Shown here piece after piece: positions 25,505-34,397 of a stretch of DNA of 64,000 bases; position 1 is the first letter of the stretch, and the number at the start of each line of letters is the position of its first letter. A program made the position numbers and the translations under genes. Below the pieces are notes generated by a model. It was given only the letters and a program-made list of their open reading frames with translations, made no database searches and was not told where the DNA came from. Origin of the DNA: Leptospira paudalimensis (GTDB lineage: Bacteria > Spirochaetota > Leptospiria > Leptospirales > Leptospiraceae); assembly GCF_026151345.1 (NCBI RefSeq), contig NZ_JAMQPR010000001.1, positions 3,420,676 through 3,484,675 on the forward strand, in the 5' to 3' direction.

Positions 25505-27298
25505 ATGTTAGAAACAAAAATTCACAAGTTATCGGAGTTACTTTCCCATTCCTCGATTCCTTATCTTTTCGTCGATCTTAAATCCCAAAATATACTCTAT
25601 TGTCATGATCAAATTAAAAATCTTTTGGGGTTGAATGTTTCTCTTCCATGCCCTATGGATTTGATTTTCGAAGATACAAACAATGTATCCACTTTACTGA
25701 AACAAAAATCGAATCAAAAAAAAAATCACCAAATCCAATGTAAGAAGGCAAATTTAGAAACTTTGACAGTATCTGTTCAGTTTTCATCGGTTGATGATGT
25801 TTTGAATGATGAAGATGAAATTTATATTCTGTACATTCATTGGAATCAAATAACTGAGACTGTTCACCCACCACAAAATGAGAGATTGGAGATTCCATTT
25901 CTAATCACCGATTCCTTTGGAAATGTTCAATTTGCAAATACACGATTTTTAGATTTTTTTTCCATAACGTTGGAACAGATTCAAAAAAAATCCATCTTTG
26001 AACTACTTACTTTAGCAGAACCCATTAAATCTGATTTATTAAGAACAAATGTAAAACATGATATCGATATTTATTCTGGTTTAGGTGAAAAACAGAAGTT
26101 TCAATTACAAAGTTTTGTAACTCCAAATTACACAAATGGAATCAATAATATAACTATACTTTTATTAGATTTATCTACCTTACAAAATGCAGAAAATACA
26201 ATCAGATACGGAGAAGAAAAATTAAAAACCTTTTTTGCAACTATCAATAATGGATTTGTTATCGTAAACCAAGATGCAATTATCATTGAAGTAGCTCCTA
26301 TTTTTAAGTTTTTATTATTTCAACTATTGGCATTTGAAGTAGGAGAAAATATTTTTCAATATTTTGATATAAGTGAAAAAAGTAGACTGATTGAAGTTTT
26401 AAACTTATCAATTTCTTCACAATCGACTCAAAGAGCCGAATTCGATTATTCGTTATTAGGTGAGGATCGAACGTTCGAAATAAAGTTTATCCCTGTCAGA
26501 AAACTCAATCCTAATGACAAAAAGGTAATGTTAGTATTTTCTGATATCACTGAGGCAAAACGATTAGATAGACAATTAATTGAATCAATGAAATTTGCAA
26601 GTATCGGTGAAATTGCTGCAGGACTTGCACATGAAATTAACAATCCTCTCCAAAGTGCATTACTCTACTTAGAAGATTTAATTACAGTTGATGAAACCGA
26701 TCCAAATGAACGAAAGAATATCCTGCAGAAAATTGAAGCGGCAAATTTAAGAATCCGAGACTTGGTAAAGGCATTACTTGACTTAGGCCGGATGGAAAGT
26801 CCAAATCGTGATTTTGTTTCTCCTTATTACATACTAGTCAGAACAAGTGAACTTGTGGAAGTCAGTTGTCGCAAAAAAAATATCCAATTCACAAGGCATG
26901 CTGGTCCCAATTTACCTGGAATTTTTGTACGTTGGCAGGAAATCGAACAAGTGTTGATCAATTGTGTGGTAAACTCGATTAATGCCTTGTCTGAAATGGA
27001 AATTCCCAGAGAGAATCCTCGAATTGAGTTGGGAATTGATTTTCTTAGGAGTCAAAATAAGGACTGGGTCGTATTTTCTGTGGAAGACAATGGACCAGGA
27101 ATCGATGACGATACATTGGAAAAGGTTTTTTTACCCTTGTTCACAACAAGGCGGAACAAACAAGGAACAGGATTGGGTTTATCAATTTCTAAAAAAATCA
27201 TCGCCGAACACGGTGGTGAGATTTATATCAAAACAAAGAATGGTTTAGGAACAAAGGTCGAAATCTTTTTGCCTGCTCATACGGATGAAAATGGATAA
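25505..27298 (+). CDS. soluble PAS sensor histidine kinase
   Basis: 597 residues, no membrane helix. Three PAS-like regions (about 10-120, 125-235 and 240-360), then HisKA with GEIAAGLAHEINNPLQSAL (phospho-His near 377) and HATPase with NCVVNSINAL, DNGPGIDDDTL and GTGLGLSISKKI. The HEINNPL form is typical of NtrB-like kinases. It is the first gene of a four-gene plus-strand operon; the next gene overlaps it by 14 bases. The signal is unknown. Confidence 0.92.
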   Translation: MLETKIHKLSELLSHSSIPYLFVDLKSQNILYCHDQIKNLLGLNVSLPCPMDLIFEDTNNVSTLLKQKSNQKKNHQIQCKKANLETLTVSVQFSSVDDVLNDEDEIYILYIHWNQITETVHPPQNERLEIPFLITDSFGNVQFANTRFLDFFSITLEQIQKKSIFELLTLAEPIKSDLLRTNVKHDIDIYSGLGEKQKFQLQSFVTPNYTNGINNITILLLDLSTLQNAENTIRYGEEKLKTFFATINNGFVIVNQDAIIIEVAPIFKFLLFQLLAFEVGENIFQYFDISEKSRLIEVLNLSISSQSTQRAEFDYSLLGEDRTFEIKFIPVRKLNPNDKKVMLVFSDITEAKRLDRQLIESMKFASIGEIAAGLAHEINNPLQSALLYLEDLITVDETDPNERKNILQKIEAANLRIRDLVKALLDLGRMESPNRDFVSPYYILVRTSELVEVSCRKKNIQFTRHAGPNLPGIFVRWQEIEQVLINCVVNSINALSEMEIPRENPRIELGIDFLRSQNKDWVVFSVEDNGPGIDDDTLEKVFLPLFTTRRNKQGTGLGLSISKKIIAEHGGEIYIKTKNGLGTKVEIFLPAHTDENG

Positions 27299-28802
27299 AA
27301 TATTAATTATCGATGATGAAGAAGACATTCGTATCGCATTAAAACGTGTTTTATCACGTGAAGGGTACCAAATTGAACTTTCTGAATCTGCATCTGATGC
27401 TGTAAAACGAATCGAATCAGGAGAATTATTTTCATTAGTGATTTCAGATATTTTGATGTCAGGAATGTCTGGTATTGATTTCACAAAATTTATAGCTGAA
27501 AAAAACATAAATTTACCTGTGATATTAATCACTGGAAATCCTAATTTATCGTCCGCGGAAGCTGCTATTCGTTATCATGCTTATGAATATATATCAAAAC
27601 CGGTTGATAGAACCCAGCTACTATCTGTCGTAAAACGAGCATTAGAGGTAAAAAATCAGAAAGATTCAGATTTAGAAAAATTAATGTTGTCCGAAAAATT
27701 AGAAAAGGCTCTTCGGACACAGAATTTAGATCTTAACCGTCAAAATGCGGCAATTTTGAATGCAACATCAGATGCGGTTGTTACTATCAATCACAAACTT
27801 ATCATTGTATCAGCAAACAAGGCGAGCTTTGATATGTTTCGATTTCATTCTCCACTAGATTTAATAGGACAGAATGTACGAATTTTATTTACTGAAAATA
27901 AAATGCAAAAGTATATGAGCCAAGTTTCGAATGTATTAAGCCAAGAACCAAATAAATCAACTTTGCAACTATCTGATGTAACTCTACAGCGTTCGGATAC
28001 TTCAACGTTTCTGGCTGATATTGCAATATGTTCCTATAGTTTAGATGGTGATTCATTTTATACTGGTGTTATCCGAGATGTAACGCAAAAAAAATTGATG
28101 GTGGAACAATTGATCCACTCAGAAAGAAGGGCATTTTTATCTGTAGTTGCGGCAAGTATAGGCCACGAAATCAATAATTCATTAACAGCCATCCAAGGAT
28201 TTGTCGAAATGGCTTCACGTGAAAATGCAGACCTTATGTTAAAAGATCGTGCACTGAAAGTGACTCTAAACCAAACAGAAAAATTAAGAGCTTTAACTTC
28301 GAATCTTTTGCAATTAGGAAAATCAGTAAAATCAAATACAGAAAAAACAGAAATCCTTAATTTAAATTCAGAAATTTCCTCAGTCTTACAGGTTTTTAAA
28401 GAAACGGCAAAACTCAAATACTGTCAAATCAAACGAGAAGATTCTACTGAACCAATTCCAATTCGTATGAATTCGGATCAATTTGCATTATTACTATCAA
28501 ATATTTTATTAAATGCTGCGGATGCGACAAACAACATAGGAACGATCGAAATCAAAGCATATATCCAAAACAAAAAAGGCCATCTAATTGTCATTGATGA
28601 TGGTGAAGGGATGTCGCAAGAAACATTGGATAAAATTTATGAACCTTATTTTACCACAAAAGAATTAGGTAAAGGTACGGGATTAGGAATGTTTGTGGTA
28701 AAACAAATTGTAGAGAATTTTGAAATTGAATTACAAATTGATTCTACACCTGGGAAAGGTTCCAAATTTCATTTTATTTTTCCTGAGGTTTCCGGATCCT
28801 AG
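27285..28802 (+). CDS. receiver-PAS-histidine kinase hybrid
   Basis: 505 residues. N-terminal receiver: LIIDDEEDIR, phospho-Asp in LVISDILMSGMSG (about 54), ILITGNPN, YISKPVDR. A coiled linker and a PAS domain (residues 150-270) follow, then a HisKA with ASIGHEINNSLTAIQGF and a HATPase with NILLNAADA, DDGEGMSQETL and GTGLGMFVVK. A receiver in front of the kinase suggests its activity is set by phosphorylation, perhaps from the kinase encoded just upstream. It sits between that kinase and the AmgK-like gene. Confidence 0.92.
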   Translation: MKMDKILIIDDEEDIRIALKRVLSREGYQIELSESASDAVKRIESGELFSLVISDILMSGMSGIDFTKFIAEKNINLPVILITGNPNLSSAEAAIRYHAYEYISKPVDRTQLLSVVKRALEVKNQKDSDLEKLMLSEKLEKALRTQNLDLNRQNAAILNATSDAVVTINHKLIIVSANKASFDMFRFHSPLDLIGQNVRILFTENKMQKYMSQVSNVLSQEPNKSTLQLSDVTLQRSDTSTFLADIAICSYSLDGDSFYTGVIRDVTQKKLMVEQLIHSERRAFLSVVAASIGHEINNSLTAIQGFVEMASRENADLMLKDRALKVTLNQTEKLRALTSNLLQLGKSVKSNTEKTEILNLNSEISSVLQVFKETAKLKYCQIKREDSTEPIPIRMNSDQFALLLSNILLNAADATNNIGTIEIKAYIQNKKGHLIVIDDGEGMSQETLDKIYEPYFTTKELGKGTGLGMFVVKQIVENFEIELQIDSTPGKGSKFHFIFPEVSGS

Positions 28803-28810
28803 TTCGTAAC

Positions 28811-29794
28811 GTGTATACTGGAATCAATGAAACTCAATTAGAATTTATCCATTCTCGATATGGAAAAAATTGTAACATCACTCCCTTACAAGAGGAAGCA
28901 TCCAGCAGACGATACTTTCATATTTCTACAACCAAACATAGTGAAGCAGTAGTCTGTATTGATGAAACAGTAAACGAAGAGTTTATCGTATTGAGTCAAT
29001 TTTTGTATGAGAATGGAATTCATGTTCCAAAAATTTTTGAAAAGAATGAAACTGTGGGCATCATTTGTATGTCTTTTGAAGGAAAGTTGGACTATAGTTC
29101 CTATAATTTAACAGAATACCAAAATCACTTTACCAATCTAATTGAATTGATTTTAAAATTACAAACACTGGACCCGCCTGTTTTCGTAAAAACAAGAAAA
29201 TTCGATACAGAGAAACTCAGTTTTGAAACAAATCTAACTATTGATAAATTTCATGCTTTTAAAGAGATTTATAAAATCAAAACTTCTTTAACCAATGAAG
29301 CTCTGGCTTTTTTTGAAGAGACTGTAGATTATTTAAATCAATATCCCATCAATGTTTTTACACACCGAGATTTTCATTGTCGAAATATTCTACGATCACC
29401 AAATTCCGATTATGTGTTGATTGATTACCAAGATGCAAGAATGGGTGTACCACAGTATGATTTGGCTTCCATTTTGTATGATGCTTATTATCCACTTCCT
29501 AGAGAATTTCGGATGAAGATGCTCAAATTCTTTGAATCAAGAAATATTGACCAAACAAAAAAATTCAAAGATACATTTTATCTACAAGCCCTACAGAGAT
29601 CATTTAAAGCACTTGGCACATATTTTCGAATGGTAACCGATCATAAAAAGGACAAATTCAAACCATCGATAGTTTCCTGTTTAAACCAATTAGAAGAAAT
29701 CATCCAGTTAGGAATGTTTCCTGATTCACTTTTCATTTTTGTGAGAAGTTTAAGAGAGGAGTTGTTATTACATAAGGATTTTAAAAAATTATGA
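28811..29794 (+). CDS. AmgK-like anomeric sugar kinase (APH fold)
   Basis: 327 residues. Aminoglycoside-phosphotransferase fold: EEASSRRYFHIS (as in AmgK-type kinases), catalytic THRDFHCRNILR (Asp near 193) and VLIDYQDARMGVPQYDLASI (metal Asp). AmgK phosphorylates the anomeric OH of MurNAc or GlcNAc in peptidoglycan recycling. The next gene, overlapping by 4 bases, encodes a MurU-like nucleotidyltransferase, the known partner, which strongly supports the call. The start is GTG at 28811, eight bases after the upstream stop and without a clear ribosome site, so translational coupling is likely. Confidence 0.8.
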   Translation: MYTGINETQLEFIHSRYGKNCNITPLQEEASSRRYFHISTTKHSEAVVCIDETVNEEFIVLSQFLYENGIHVPKIFEKNETVGIICMSFEGKLDYSSYNLTEYQNHFTNLIELILKLQTLDPPVFVKTRKFDTEKLSFETNLTIDKFHAFKEIYKIKTSLTNEALAFFEETVDYLNQYPINVFTHRDFHCRNILRSPNSDYVLIDYQDARMGVPQYDLASILYDAYYPLPREFRMKMLKFFESRNIDQTKKFKDTFYLQALQRSFKALGTYFRMVTDHKKDKFKPSIVSCLNQLEEIIQLGMFPDSLFIFVRSLREELLLHKDFKKL

Positions 29795-30513
29795 ATGCAT
29801 TTGTACTGGCTGCTGGTTTTGGCAAACGAATGGGTTCTCTTACTCAAAATACTCCTAAACCACTTCTACAAATCCAATCGATCACTTTACTTGATTATGC
29901 ATTATACTTATTACATAATTGGAAAATTCAAAAAGGTTGGATCAATGCACACTACTTAGGAGAACAAATTCTCGATCATGTAAAAAACTTCACTGGTTTT
30001 CCTTTAGATGTCTCGATAGAGAAAGATAAAATCTTAGGTACAGCTGGAGGAATTCGCACTGCCTTACCACAAGATTCTAATTCAGAACCAATTTTACTTA
30101 TCAATCCTGATACTTTATTCTTTCCTAATCCTGAATTTACACCGAAACAATATTTGGCGAGCGGAATCAAAATTCATTTGTATTTATTACCAATACCAAA
30201 GGGTGAAAAGTATACACAAATTTTTATTAGGAAAGATGGTGTATTGGAGTTTGGCAAAGGTGAGTTTTATTATATAGGACTTTCTGTGATTGATCCTTCT
30301 TGTTTATCTAGCTTAGAAAAGAATCAATATTATGATTTGTCCGATACATTCCGAGAATGCGCGAAAAAAGGTGAGATCACCGGAGAAATATTCCCCGGTG
30401 AAGTTTTAGATTTGGGTACAAAGGAACTATGGGAAACTTACCAATCCAAAGATATTTTTGGTTCCAACATAATGAATATAAAATCATTCTTACGTCGGAC
30501 CAATATGACTTAG
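29791..30513 (+). CDS. MurU-like sugar-1-phosphate nucleotidyltransferase
   Basis: 240 residues. N-terminal nucleotidyltransferase signature LAAGFGKRMGSLTQ with TPKPLLQI, then KILGTAGGIRTAL and LLINPDTLF. MurU makes UDP-MurNAc from MurNAc-1-P and so feeds recycled wall sugar back to peptidoglycan synthesis without the MurA/MurB steps. ATGA overlap with the AmgK-like gene. Other members of the fold make mannose or glucose nucleotides, so the MurU call rests on the neighbour and on local similarity. The end overlaps the convergent pgi gene by 24 bases. Confidence 0.78.
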   Translation: MNAFVLAAGFGKRMGSLTQNTPKPLLQIQSITLLDYALYLLHNWKIQKGWINAHYLGEQILDHVKNFTGFPLDVSIEKDKILGTAGGIRTALPQDSNSEPILLINPDTLFFPNPEFTPKQYLASGIKIHLYLLPIPKGEKYTQIFIRKDGVLEFGKGEFYYIGLSVIDPSCLSSLEKNQYYDLSDTFRECAKKGEITGEIFPGEVLDLGTKELWETYQSKDIFGSNIMNIKSFLRRTNMT

Positions 30514-31842
30514 AATTTCCTCTTTTCGTTTTTCATATCCCTTTTTTCCGAGTAGAGCAAACATATTGTTTTTATAATCTTCAACTCCAGGTTGATCAAA
30601 TGGATTTACACCTAACATATAACCTGAAATAGCACATGCAAATTCATAAAAATACATAAGTTCACCCAAAACTTCTTCGTTGATAGTAGGCAAAATGATT
30701 TCGATACAAGGTACACCCCCATCTTTATGTGCAATCAGAGTTCCTAATATTGCACTCTGATTCACTTCAGAAAGTTTTTTCCCGGCTAAATAATTTAATC
30801 CATCATTATCATCCGTTTTTTCGGTAAGGTAAACATCTTGTTTTGGAGTTTCTATCTTGATAACAGTCTCCATTAATTTTCGTTCGCCGTCTTGAATATA
30901 TTGACCCATTGAATGCAAATCAGTCGTGAATTGAACAGAAGCCGGAAAAATACCTTTTGCATTTTTTCCTTCACTTTCGCCAAACAACTGTTTCCACCAT
31001 TCTGCCAAATAATTTAATGTTGGTTGATAAGAAACAAAAATCTCAGTTGTTTTTCCTAAACCATACAAACTATTTCTCATCGCGGCATATAAACTAGCTA
31101 AGTTACCTTCTTTGGAAGATGTAGATTTTAGATTCGATTCCATCTGTTTTGCGCCATCAATGAGTTTATTGATGCTAAATCCAGCTGCGGCAATTGGAAG
31201 TAATCCAACAGGCGTAAAAACAGAATACCTTCCTCCTACATCATCAGGAATGACAAACGTAGGAAATCCATATTCATCTGCTAAATGTTTGAGTGCACCT
31301 TTTGATTTGTCGGTAGTTGCAAACACTCGATTTTTAATGTTTTCTTTTCCATACTTTCTCTCTAACAAAGAAAGTAACAACCGGAAGGCGATTGCTGGTT
31401 CAGTTGTTGTCCCAGATTTAGAAATCACATTTACAGAAAACTCTTTGTTCTCTAAAAATGCTAGTAATCGGAAATGATAATCTGCATCCAAGTGATGCCC
31501 AGCGTATAAAATTTTGACCGTTTTCTTTTGTGTTTCAGGATGACTAAACTCGGGAGTGAGTGCTTCGATGACCGCTCTTGCACCCAAATAACTACCTCCA
31601 ATGCCTACAACGACTAAGTATTGGGAATGGGATTGGATGGTTTCAGCAGCTTTTCGAATTGTCTGTAAGTCCTCTGAATTCGTTTGGCTTGGTAAGTTTA
31701 CCCATCCTAAAAATTCTTTCCCTAATCCAGTTCGATTTAATACAGTTTGACGAGCTGTTTCTGCCCTCTCTAATTCTTTTTCCAGATGATTTTGCAGGAG
31801 GAAGGGTTTCACAAAACGATCAGAAATTTTTAGATTCGACAT
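30490..31842 (-). CDS. pgi: glucose-6-phosphate isomerase
   Basis: 450 residues. Interconverts glucose-6-P and fructose-6-P. VVGIGGSYLGARAVIEAL, NVISKSGTTTEPAIAF and MGQYIQDGERKLMETV are family motifs; FVIPDDVGGRYSVFTPVGL is the PGI signature 1 region. An open frame continues upstream to 31953, but ATG 31842 (protein MSNLKISDRFVKPF) has AGGA at a suitable distance and matches the family start. It is the short bacterial form, as in Firmicutes. Confidence 0.95.
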   Translation of the reverse strand: MSNLKISDRFVKPFLLQNHLEKELERAETARQTVLNRTGLGKEFLGWVNLPSQTNSEDLQTIRKAAETIQSHSQYLVVVGIGGSYLGARAVIEALTPEFSHPETQKKTVKILYAGHHLDADYHFRLLAFLENKEFSVNVISKSGTTTEPAIAFRLLLSLLERKYGKENIKNRVFATTDKSKGALKHLADEYGFPTFVIPDDVGGRYSVFTPVGLLPIAAAGFSINKLIDGAKQMESNLKSTSSKEGNLASLYAAMRNSLYGLGKTTEIFVSYQPTLNYLAEWWKQLFGESEGKNAKGIFPASVQFTTDLHSMGQYIQDGERKLMETVIKIETPKQDVYLTEKTDDNDGLNYLAGKKLSEVNQSAILGTLIAHKDGGVPCIEIILPTINEEVLGELMYFYEFACAISGYMLGVNPFDQPGVEDYKNNMFALLGKKGYEKRKEEILSHIGPT

Positions 31843-31886
31843 GGCACCAGTCCTAAAATAAAGTATAGCATCGAAAGGAAGATGAA

Positions 31887-33056
31887 GTGGATTCATTGAG
31901 AAGTAAAGAAAATTTGAATCAATTTGAACGTATATTTGGAAAAACAAATACAAATCCGCGTTTGTTTCAAGCCCCCGCGAGGATCAATATCATTGGGGAA
32001 CATGTTGATTATTTAGGTGGAATCGTTCTACCTGCAGCAATTGATTTTTCTGTCCAAGTATTTTTACGTCCCAATCAATCTAATCTGTATCAATTTCATT
32101 CCATCACTTATAACGAAACGATCACCATCAAAAAACCTTTTTTATCCAATCCGAATGCACCTTGGACAGATTATATTACAGGAGTGATTGTTGAGTTGGA
32201 GGCTGCAGGACATTCCATTCCAGGTTTTGATTTATTGGTTGATGGAAATATCCCCCAAGGTTCTGGCCTTTCATCCTCTGCTGCTTTAGAAGTGGTAACA
32301 GGTTTTGCGATTTCAGAAACTTTTGGACTGGGAATCGATAGAGAGAAAATAGCAGTCATTGGGCAAAAAGCAGAAAACAATTTTGTTGGTACAAAGTGTG
32401 GGATCATGGACCAATTCATCATCGCTGTGGGAAAACAAAACGATTGTATTTCCTTAAACACTGAAAATCTCAATTATTCTTATCATCATTTTGAATTAGG
32501 TGAACATGAATTTTATCTCATCAATTCCAATGTAAAACATAACTTAAAAGACAGTGCTTATAATAAAAGACGCTTAGAATGTGAATCGGCTTTGCAAAAA
32601 ATTCAAACAAAGTTCCCAAATTTTAAACAATTATATGATGTTACCTTAATAGATTCAGAACTAAACAATTGTAACCTCACCCCAGATGAATTCAAAAGAA
32701 TAAGTCATGTCATTTCAGAACGAGAAAGAACAAAACAAGTCATCGAAGGCTTGGAATCGAATCAATTTTTAAAGGTGGGAGCTGCATTGTATGAAACACA
32801 CAACTCCTTATCTAAAAACTTTGAAGTTTCTTGTGAAGAAACTGACTTCATTGTCTCCAAACTTAAAGATTTAGGAGTCATGGGTGCAAGGATGATAGGC
32901 GGAGGATTTGGCGGATGCGTACTCGTACTAGACAAAAAGGAAGGATTTGCCAAAATAAATGAAGAAATGAAAAAAAGTTATCAACAAAAATTTAACCTTG
33001 CGTTAGACTTCTACAAGTTTCAAATCTCTGATGGAGTGAAGGAAATTTCTATATGA
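31887..33056 (+). CDS. galK: galactokinase
   Basis: 389 residues, GHMP-kinase fold. ARINIIGEHVDYLGG near residue 30 is the galactokinase signature, NIPQGSGLSSSAALEV is the ATP loop, GTKCGIMDQFI carries the catalytic Asp, and RMIGGGFGGCVLVL is the C-terminal GHMP motif. It phosphorylates galactose at C1. The start is GTG 31887, preceded by AAAGGAAG. galT and galE are not nearby. A STAS gene follows with ATGA overlap. Substrate could be another hexose; the signature favours galactose. Confidence 0.9.
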   Translation: MDSLRSKENLNQFERIFGKTNTNPRLFQAPARINIIGEHVDYLGGIVLPAAIDFSVQVFLRPNQSNLYQFHSITYNETITIKKPFLSNPNAPWTDYITGVIVELEAAGHSIPGFDLLVDGNIPQGSGLSSSAALEVVTGFAISETFGLGIDREKIAVIGQKAENNFVGTKCGIMDQFIIAVGKQNDCISLNTENLNYSYHHFELGEHEFYLINSNVKHNLKDSAYNKRRLECESALQKIQTKFPNFKQLYDVTLIDSELNNCNLTPDEFKRISHVISERERTKQVIEGLESNQFLKVGAALYETHNSLSKNFEVSCEETDFIVSKLKDLGVMGARMIGGGFGGCVLVLDKKEGFAKINEEMKKSYQQKFNLALDFYKFQISDGVKEISI

Positions 33057-33445
33057 TTGATAATTGGGATGATTATACCGTAGAAAGTGGTGATTTCAAA
33101 ATGGAAGTCCTACTTCAAAAATTTGTCCCACTCCCAGACTCTGCCGTTTATTTTGAGTTATCTGGCGAAATCAATTTATACAATTCACAAGTCATGAAAG
33201 AAAATCTTGAAATTCTCATTTCAAAAGGAATCAATCATATCTTTTTGAATTTTGAACAAGTAAGTTATATTGATAGTTCTGGATTAGGTGTTTGTTTAGG
33301 AATCCATTCAAGACTCGTAAAACAAAAAGGATACATTCGCATTGTTTCACCGTCTGAAAAGGTTCGTTATGTTTTAGAACTTACCAAATTAAAAAGCCTG
33401 CTCCAAATTTTTCCGACATTGGAGCAAGCTGTTGCACAAGTTTAG
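33053..33445 (+). CDS. STAS-domain anti-sigma factor antagonist 1
   Basis: 130 residues, SpoIIAA/RsbV type. ELSGEINLYNSQVMKE and the phosphorylation loop YIDSSGLGVCLGIHSRL (Ser near 73) are typical; the Ser is the usual target of an RsbW-like kinase. An N-terminal extension of about 25 residues precedes the domain. It is coupled to galK by a 4-base overlap, though no functional link is evident. A possible kinase is the receiver-HATPase protein at 9780. Confidence 0.9.
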   Translation: MIDNWDDYTVESGDFKMEVLLQKFVPLPDSAVYFELSGEINLYNSQVMKENLEILISKGINHIFLNFEQVSYIDSSGLGVCLGIHSRLVKQKGYIRIVSPSEKVRYVLELTKLKSLLQIFPTLEQAVAQV

Positions 33446-34305
33446 AAGTAACTTGGAAATAAAAATTTTAATTTTTTAATCTGTTCCGGATTTCGTTTTT
33501 CTGGAGCAGTCACTAAAGAAAACTTTGTACTTCCCACCAAACTAGAATCATCCGACTTACCTAAATGATCAATCAAAGTGGATAATAATTTTTTTGCAGT
33601 GTCAGCATTGGCACTAAGGTTCGCAAGAACCATTTCCAAAGTTACATGTGCTTCATCTTCTTTCCAACAATCATAATCAGTGGACATACAAACCATTTGG
33701 TAAAGAATCTCTGCTTCTCTCGCTAATTTTGCTTCAGGTAATACCGTCATGTTGATGATATCAGCACCCCAAGATCGATACATATGAGATTCTGCACGAG
33801 TTGAGAATAATGGACCTTCCATACAAATTAATGTTTTGTTCGTATGAATTGGAAGATTGATTTGTTTTGCTGCTTCTTCTACTTTTTTTGCAAGCCCAGA
33901 TGAAAACGGATCCGCAAAAGGAGCGTGCGCAACCATTCCATTTTCAAAAAATGTAGCATGCCTAGCTTTTGTTCTGTCTATGATTTGGGAAGGGATTACA
34001 AAATCTCTAGGAGCGATTTCTTGTCTCAAACTTCCAACTGAACTAAAAGCAATAATTTCTTCTACACCTAACTGTTTTAATGCGGCTATGTTTGCGCGTG
34101 CGGGAACTTCACTTGGATTTAAAAAATGACCTTTCCCATGTCTTGGTAAAAAAGCAATTTCTTTCCCTTTAAAACGACCTATTGTAATTGTATCTGAAGG
34201 TTTTCCCCACGGCGTATCAGGATGAATTTCCTTAAGAATTTCCATTCCATCGATTGAATAGAGTCCTGTTCCACCAATTACCCCGATTTTTACTACATTT
34301 GTCAT
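33442..34305 (-). CDS. mtnP: S-methyl-5'-thioadenosine phosphorylase
   Basis: 287 residues. Cleaves methylthioadenosine to adenine and methylthioribose-1-P in methionine salvage. IGVIGGTGLYSIDGM, FLPRHGKGHFLNPSEVP, AFSSVGSLR, LICMEGPLFSTRAES and the substrate site INMTVLPEAKLAREAE with STDYDCW are family motifs. It converges with the STAS gene (4-base overlap). The INMT and STDYD residues favour MTA phosphorylase over purine nucleoside phosphorylase. Confidence 0.94.
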   Translation of the reverse strand: MTNVVKIGVIGGTGLYSIDGMEILKEIHPDTPWGKPSDTITIGRFKGKEIAFLPRHGKGHFLNPSEVPARANIAALKQLGVEEIIAFSSVGSLRQEIAPRDFVIPSQIIDRTKARHATFFENGMVAHAPFADPFSSGLAKKVEEAAKQINLPIHTNKTLICMEGPLFSTRAESHMYRSWGADIINMTVLPEAKLAREAEILYQMVCMSTDYDCWKEDEAHVTLEMVLANLSANADTAKKLLSTLIDHLGKSDDSSLVGSTKFSLVTAPEKRNPEQIKKLKFLFPSYF

Positions 34306-34397
34306 ATGAATCCTCTTAAAGTGCAGTTTTCCCCTAACGATTTTAGTTGCATTCGTTTTTTAAGTTTTCAGACTGTAGAATGCTCATGGGAGAGTAC

